Shown here piece by piece: positions 61,146-64,000 of a DNA stretch of 64,000 nucleotides. Where the stretch lies: positions 1,009,808 to 1,073,807 of the forward strand of contig JABTUL010000002.1 of assembly GCA_015075425.1 (NCBI GenBank), written 5' to 3'. Positions within the stretch are counted from its first letter, which is position 1; each line of letters starts with the position of its first letter. Source of the stretch: Spirochaetales bacterium. GTDB lineage: Bacteria > Spirochaetota > Leptospiria > Leptospirales > Leptonemataceae. Both the position numbers and the translations under genes were made by a program. Under the pieces are notes generated by a model. That model saw only the letters and a program-made list of their open reading frames with translations. It did no database searches and had not been told where the DNA came from.

Positions 61146-62540
61146 GTGGAGACTGGACAAATAGCTGATTTTCACCCAGTTCTGCGCAGACAGCTACAGA
61201 GATACGCTGCCATAGATGACCTCGTAAGCAATCATGGACCGTGGCTCGCATGGACGGATCACTTTTTCAAAAGTGGCGATAACGATCGGCAATTGCTCGA
61301 GCGCTCTTTAGAGCTAACCTCCGATGAGCTCTGCCAGAGGAATCTGGCCCTGCAACGTGGACTCTCTGCCCTGGAGACTCAGCGTCAGGCACTTCTACGG
61401 AATGAAACGGCTCTGCAAAAATCCAATGTTTTTTTGGCCGGAATCCTGAGCAGCATTTCAGCCGGCATTCTCGTTCTGGATGAACGTTGCATTGTGCAGT
61501 TCCACAATGAGCAGGCGGCAACCATTCTGGACTCAACCACGAGCCTGACCGGCCGCAAATTCTGGCAATGCCTGGACACGGTCACCATCCCCTTCTTGCG
61601 TCAGTTCAAGGTCATTCAGAAAAAAGAGAAGAGCGCCGTTGTGTTCGAAATTGAGCGTCGTAAGGGCCACCCTCTGACACAGTATCTACGGTGTTCTATG
61701 ACTGCGTTATCAACTGAGGAAGGTTGCAATGTTGTTCTGGTTCTCGAAGACGTGACCCTGCCACGCTTGACCCGTCAGACGCTGAACCAGACGGCGAAAC
61801 TGGCAATGCTCGGTGAAATGGCCAGTGGAGTTGTGCATCAGATCAGCCAGCCCCTGACAGTGATTCAAATGGCCGGTGAGATGCTGTTCGAATGCAGTCA
61901 GGATTCAACTATCAACCGGAGGTTTTTGACGGAGCGTATCTCAAGTATTCTGGATATGACTGCACGTGCGCGTACAACGATCGCGCAGCTATTACTTTTT
62001 GCCCGCGGAGCTGACCCGCACGTAGGTCCATTGTATATTTCTACAGTGTTGCAGAATGCAATGGTTTTACTCAAAGACAAAATCCGCCTGGCTGGAGTTT
62101 ATTTGAGTGTAGACAAGCCTGAAAAAGAACCAAGGATCCACGGTTCCGCCAATCAGCTGGAACAGGTATTCATTAATATTCTGGTGAATGCACTGGATGC
62201 CCTGGCCGAAAAAAAGGGCAACAGGGAAATTTTCATTTCCTGTAAATTATTCATAGACCAGATAGAAGTCAGAATAGAAAATAACGGCCCTCCAATCTCT
62301 GATAAAACTTTGAACAGTATCTTCCAACCATTTTATACAACTAAACCTGAGGGACAGGGTACCGGACTGGGCCTGAGTGTGGGACTGGGCATTGTCCAGG
62401 CACACGGAGGGAGCCTTTCTGTAACAAGCAGTGAAGAGCGTACATCTTTCGTAGTTCGGTTGCCCGTCGCAGCGCAAAAGCCATCTGAATCAGTTTCCTT
62501 TGCCAAAATATCATCCTCAGGAGGAGGGCCCGATGAATAG
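61146..62540 (+). CDS. Soluble PAS histidine kinase of the FIST operon
   Basis: A 464-residue kinase without membrane helices. A helical region lies to about 90, then a PAS domain (about 95-205: ILSSISAGILVLDERCIVQF). HisKA has its His at 231 in ASGVVHQISQPLTVIQ; HATPase (about 330-450) has EQVFINILVNALDALAEKKG and GQGTGLGLSVGLGIVQAHGG. So the signal comes from a cytoplasmic partner, most likely the FIST protein encoded just upstream. It ends 8 bases inside the response-regulator gene. GTG start. Confidence 0.92.
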   Translation: METGQIADFHPVLRRQLQRYAAIDDLVSNHGPWLAWTDHFFKSGDNDRQLLERSLELTSDELCQRNLALQRGLSALETQRQALLRNETALQKSNVFLAGILSSISAGILVLDERCIVQFHNEQAATILDSTTSLTGRKFWQCLDTVTIPFLRQFKVIQKKEKSAVVFEIERRKGHPLTQYLRCSMTALSTEEGCNVVLVLEDVTLPRLTRQTLNQTAKLAMLGEMASGVVHQISQPLTVIQMAGEMLFECSQDSTINRRFLTERISSILDMTARARTTIAQLLLFARGADPHVGPLYISTVLQNAMVLLKDKIRLAGVYLSVDKPEKEPRIHGSANQLEQVFINILVNALDALAEKKGNREIFISCKLFIDQIEVRIENNGPPISDKTLNSIFQPFYTTKPEGQGTGLGLSVGLGIVQAHGGSLSVTSSEERTSFVVRLPVAAQKPSESVSFAKISSSGGGPDE

Positions 62541-63282
62541 GCTACTATTAGTTGACGATGAAGAGCCTGTGCGCAAAGAATTCCAGGTTTTTCTTGAACG
62601 TAAAAATTTCAAAGTGAAAACTGCGGCAGATGCCCTGGAAGCTATTCGTTCTTTTCGCAATAATCCACCAGACATTGTTCTAACCGATTACTTGATGCCG
62701 GAGATAGATGGATTGGAGCTATTGCGGGAGCTGAAGAATATTCGTAAAGACATACCCGTCGTCCTGATGAGTGCGCATGCTGATATGCGCACCGCCACTA
62801 CTATCCTCAAGGAAGATGCCTTTGATTTTTTGAGGAAGCCGATTGATTCGAAGGAACTGCTATCCGTATTAAAGGCTGCATTGCGGCGGGAAGATCCAGG
62901 CATGCTTGCACCTGTTGCCAGTCTGCACGGGCCCATGAGCCACTCTCTTGTTGGGCTGGAAAAGACTATTTCTTTGCTTGAGATTCGCTGTGGACTGGAT
63001 GAACGATCACGCGGACGCCTGGAGGGATCACTGGGTGCGCTAATGCAAGAAAATGCTTTAATGAGAAAAATAATAGTTTCTCTGAAATATTCTGATTACA
63101 TAAATAATGTGGGACTGAATTTTCTAATTGATACAGAGAAGCGTTTCAGGGAAAGGGGATACGTACTTGTATTGAGTCAGGTGTCGCGAAAAATTCAGGA
63201 CTATTTGAGAATGTTGGGGTACATGCAGTACTTTCGTGTCATTGCGAATCTGGATGAGGCGATTGCAGAATTGAGGATTTGA
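62533..63282 (+). CDS. Response regulator with receiver and STAS-like output
   Basis: A 249-residue protein. Receiver: LLLVDDEEPVRKEFQVFLER, phospho-Asp in DIVLTDYLMPEIDGLELL, switch Ser in VVLMSAHAD and the Lys in FLRKPID. After a linker, residues 165-249 resemble a STAS domain: IIVSLKYSDYINNVGLNFLI, then YVLVLSQVSRKIQDYLRMLG and FRVIANLDEAIAEL. The usual phospho-Ser site is NNVG, without Ser, so the domain may bind a partner constitutively or after receiver phosphorylation. SD AGGAGGG lies ahead of ATG 62533. It completes the FIST-kinase-regulator operon. Confidence 0.87.
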   Translation: MNRLLLVDDEEPVRKEFQVFLERKNFKVKTAADALEAIRSFRNNPPDIVLTDYLMPEIDGLELLRELKNIRKDIPVVLMSAHADMRTATTILKEDAFDFLRKPIDSKELLSVLKAALRREDPGMLAPVASLHGPMSHSLVGLEKTISLLEIRCGLDERSRGRLEGSLGALMQENALMRKIIVSLKYSDYINNVGLNFLIDTEKRFRERGYVLVLSQVSRKIQDYLRMLGYMQYFRVIANLDEAIAELRI

Positions 63283-63378
63283 CGGTCGCAAGAGCAAGGC
63301 GCGCGGGGTGGTCTTGAGGATTTTGCGCAAACCGGGAAAATGGATTGCCGGCTATGGGGCAGGCAGTAGCTCCGGCAT

Positions 63379-63801
63379 GTGTTCTCTGAACTCGTGTTGC
63401 AACGTGACCACTGGATTCTGGTCAGGGGGCTTTTCTTTCTCTTCGTGCTGGCCACCCCGATCAACCTTTTTGTTGGTTTGATGGGAGGCGGCTCGCCGGA
63501 CAGCAAAGGTTTCTTTTACTCGCTGGGCATCGTTCTGGGTATGGAGCTGCTGGGCGTGGGCTGTACGATCCTGATGCTAAAAGTGATCGACTCCATCTTG
63601 ATTCGAGGCCTGGCATTGCAAACGTTTAGCTATCTGGGCCTCATTCTGGCCAGCGGTCTGGTTGTGATCGGCGGCAATATCTGTGTGGACAATCTCTATC
63701 AGTTCAAGCAAGGAAACTACGGAATTTCTATCATTGCTCTGTTTGGCTTTCTCGCCGTCTGGGCTTTCGTGGTCTTGATCGGCCACTGGAAACCCTGGTA
63801 G
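63379..63801 (+). CDS. Four-helix membrane protein, unknown function
   Basis: A 140-residue protein with four hydrophobic helices (about 14-33, 45-66, 75-97, 112-133) and few charges. The start is GTG 63379 by frame; no strong SD is visible. It follows the response regulator by 96 bases with no terminator seen. The Rpn-type ORF begins 64 bases later. No family recognised. Confidence 0.62.
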   Translation: MFSELVLQRDHWILVRGLFFLFVLATPINLFVGLMGGGSPDSKGFFYSLGIVLGMELLGVGCTILMLKVIDSILIRGLALQTFSYLGLILASGLVVIGGNICVDNLYQFKQGNYGISIIALFGFLAVWAFVVLIGHWKPW

Positions 63802-63865
63802 AGAAGGACCGCCAGTCCACGACTTCCCGCTTGACCGGATTGCTGTCTGCCTTTCCGCTCTTTTT

Positions 63866-64000
63866 GTGCCCGAGCATCCCTCCAGCCATGATCGTTTCAT
63901 CAAGCAGATACTGGGCAGACCCGACCTTGCCGCAGCCTTCTTTTCCCGGACCCTGCCGTCTGCCATCGTGGAATCGGTGCGGCTGGATGAACTCAAGCTC
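63866..64000 (+). CDS. Rpn-family recombination-promoting nuclease, N-terminal fragment
   Basis: The frame is open to the window edge. It reads SHDRFIKQILGRPDLAAAFF, then SRTLPSAIVESVRLDELKL, the typical N-terminus of Rpn/PD-(D/E)xK transposase-like proteins (HDxxFKxxLxxPxxAxxFLxxxLP, then LDxxxL). GTG 63866 is the likely start. The catalytic residues lie beyond the window. Such genes are often mobile and repeated in genomes. Confidence 0.8.
   Translation, partial: MPEHPSSHDRFIKQILGRPDLAAAFFSRTLPSAIVESVRLDELKL

Overview
The window reads as bacterial chromosome from a free-living, Gram-negative, signalling-rich organism, most likely a spirochaete of the Leptospira/Leptonema/Turneriella group. 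This is inferred from family content: an OmpL47-type beta-barrel protein, 7TMR-DISM receptors fused to SpoIIE/PP2C phosphatases, several PAS/class III nucleotide cyclases, many small lipoproteins, and separate coaB and coaC genes. Genes are densely packed, with many 1-4 base start/stop overlaps and frequent GTG or TTG starts. I found no tRNA, rRNA or CRISPR array, and no gene-free stretch longer than about 300 bases.

Layout. 1-8.5 kb: the end of a cyclase gene, an aldo/keto reductase broken by one in-frame stop, two secreted proteins, a membrane-anchored hydrolase, an OmpL47-like protein, ilvE and an amino-acid permease. 8.5-14.7 kb: a minus-strand run (M23 peptidase, oxidoreductase, GT39 glycosyltransferase, PAP2 phosphatase, cyclase, STAS). 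14.7-19.7 kb: RNase H, a complete ISKra4-type insertion sequence with inverted repeats and target duplication, an amidohydrolase, and a cyclic-nucleotide-binding/TPR protein paired with a Crp-type regulator. 19.7-30.8 kb: transporter, 7TMR-PP2C-TPR receptor, a PIN toxin-antitoxin pair, apaG, STAS, a giant 7TMR-histidine kinase-receiver-phosphatase split in two at an ATGA overlap, and mnmA. 30.8-38.3 kb: minus-strand membrane protein, lipoprotein, TPR/nuclease-fold protein, nucleoside-phosphorylase-like gene, coaB, coaC, mutL. 38.3-47.9 kb: oxidoreductase, two glycosyltransferases, a lipoprotein propeller, an M28 peptidase, a mutarotase and an alkyl-DHAP-synthase-like flavoenzyme. 47.9-57.3 kb: a cryptic GHKL-ATPase-like protein, a rhomboid fold lacking catalytic residues, a ZIP transporter, a DUF59 protein, a TetR-ankyrin operon with clear palindromic operators, and a minus-strand run (HhH protein, SUFU-domain protein, Fcy1-type cytosine deaminase, periplasmic binding protein-GGDEF). 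57.4-64 kb: a Pmp3-like 53-residue membrane protein, monomeric isocitrate dehydrogenase, a FIST/histidine kinase/response regulator operon and the start of an Rpn-family nuclease.

The recurring theme is intracellular signalling: two cyclases and two cyclic-nucleotide-binding proteins; two SpoIIE phosphatases and three STAS domains, with one possible GHKL kinase-like partner; and one diguanylate cyclase. The most notable observations are the split receptor-phosphatase at 28.8 kb, the IS transposase frameshift in an A9 run, the partner-switching parts, the TetR operator array at 53.6 kb, and several enzyme folds that have lost catalytic residues. All functions rest on reading motifs by eye; no database search was run.
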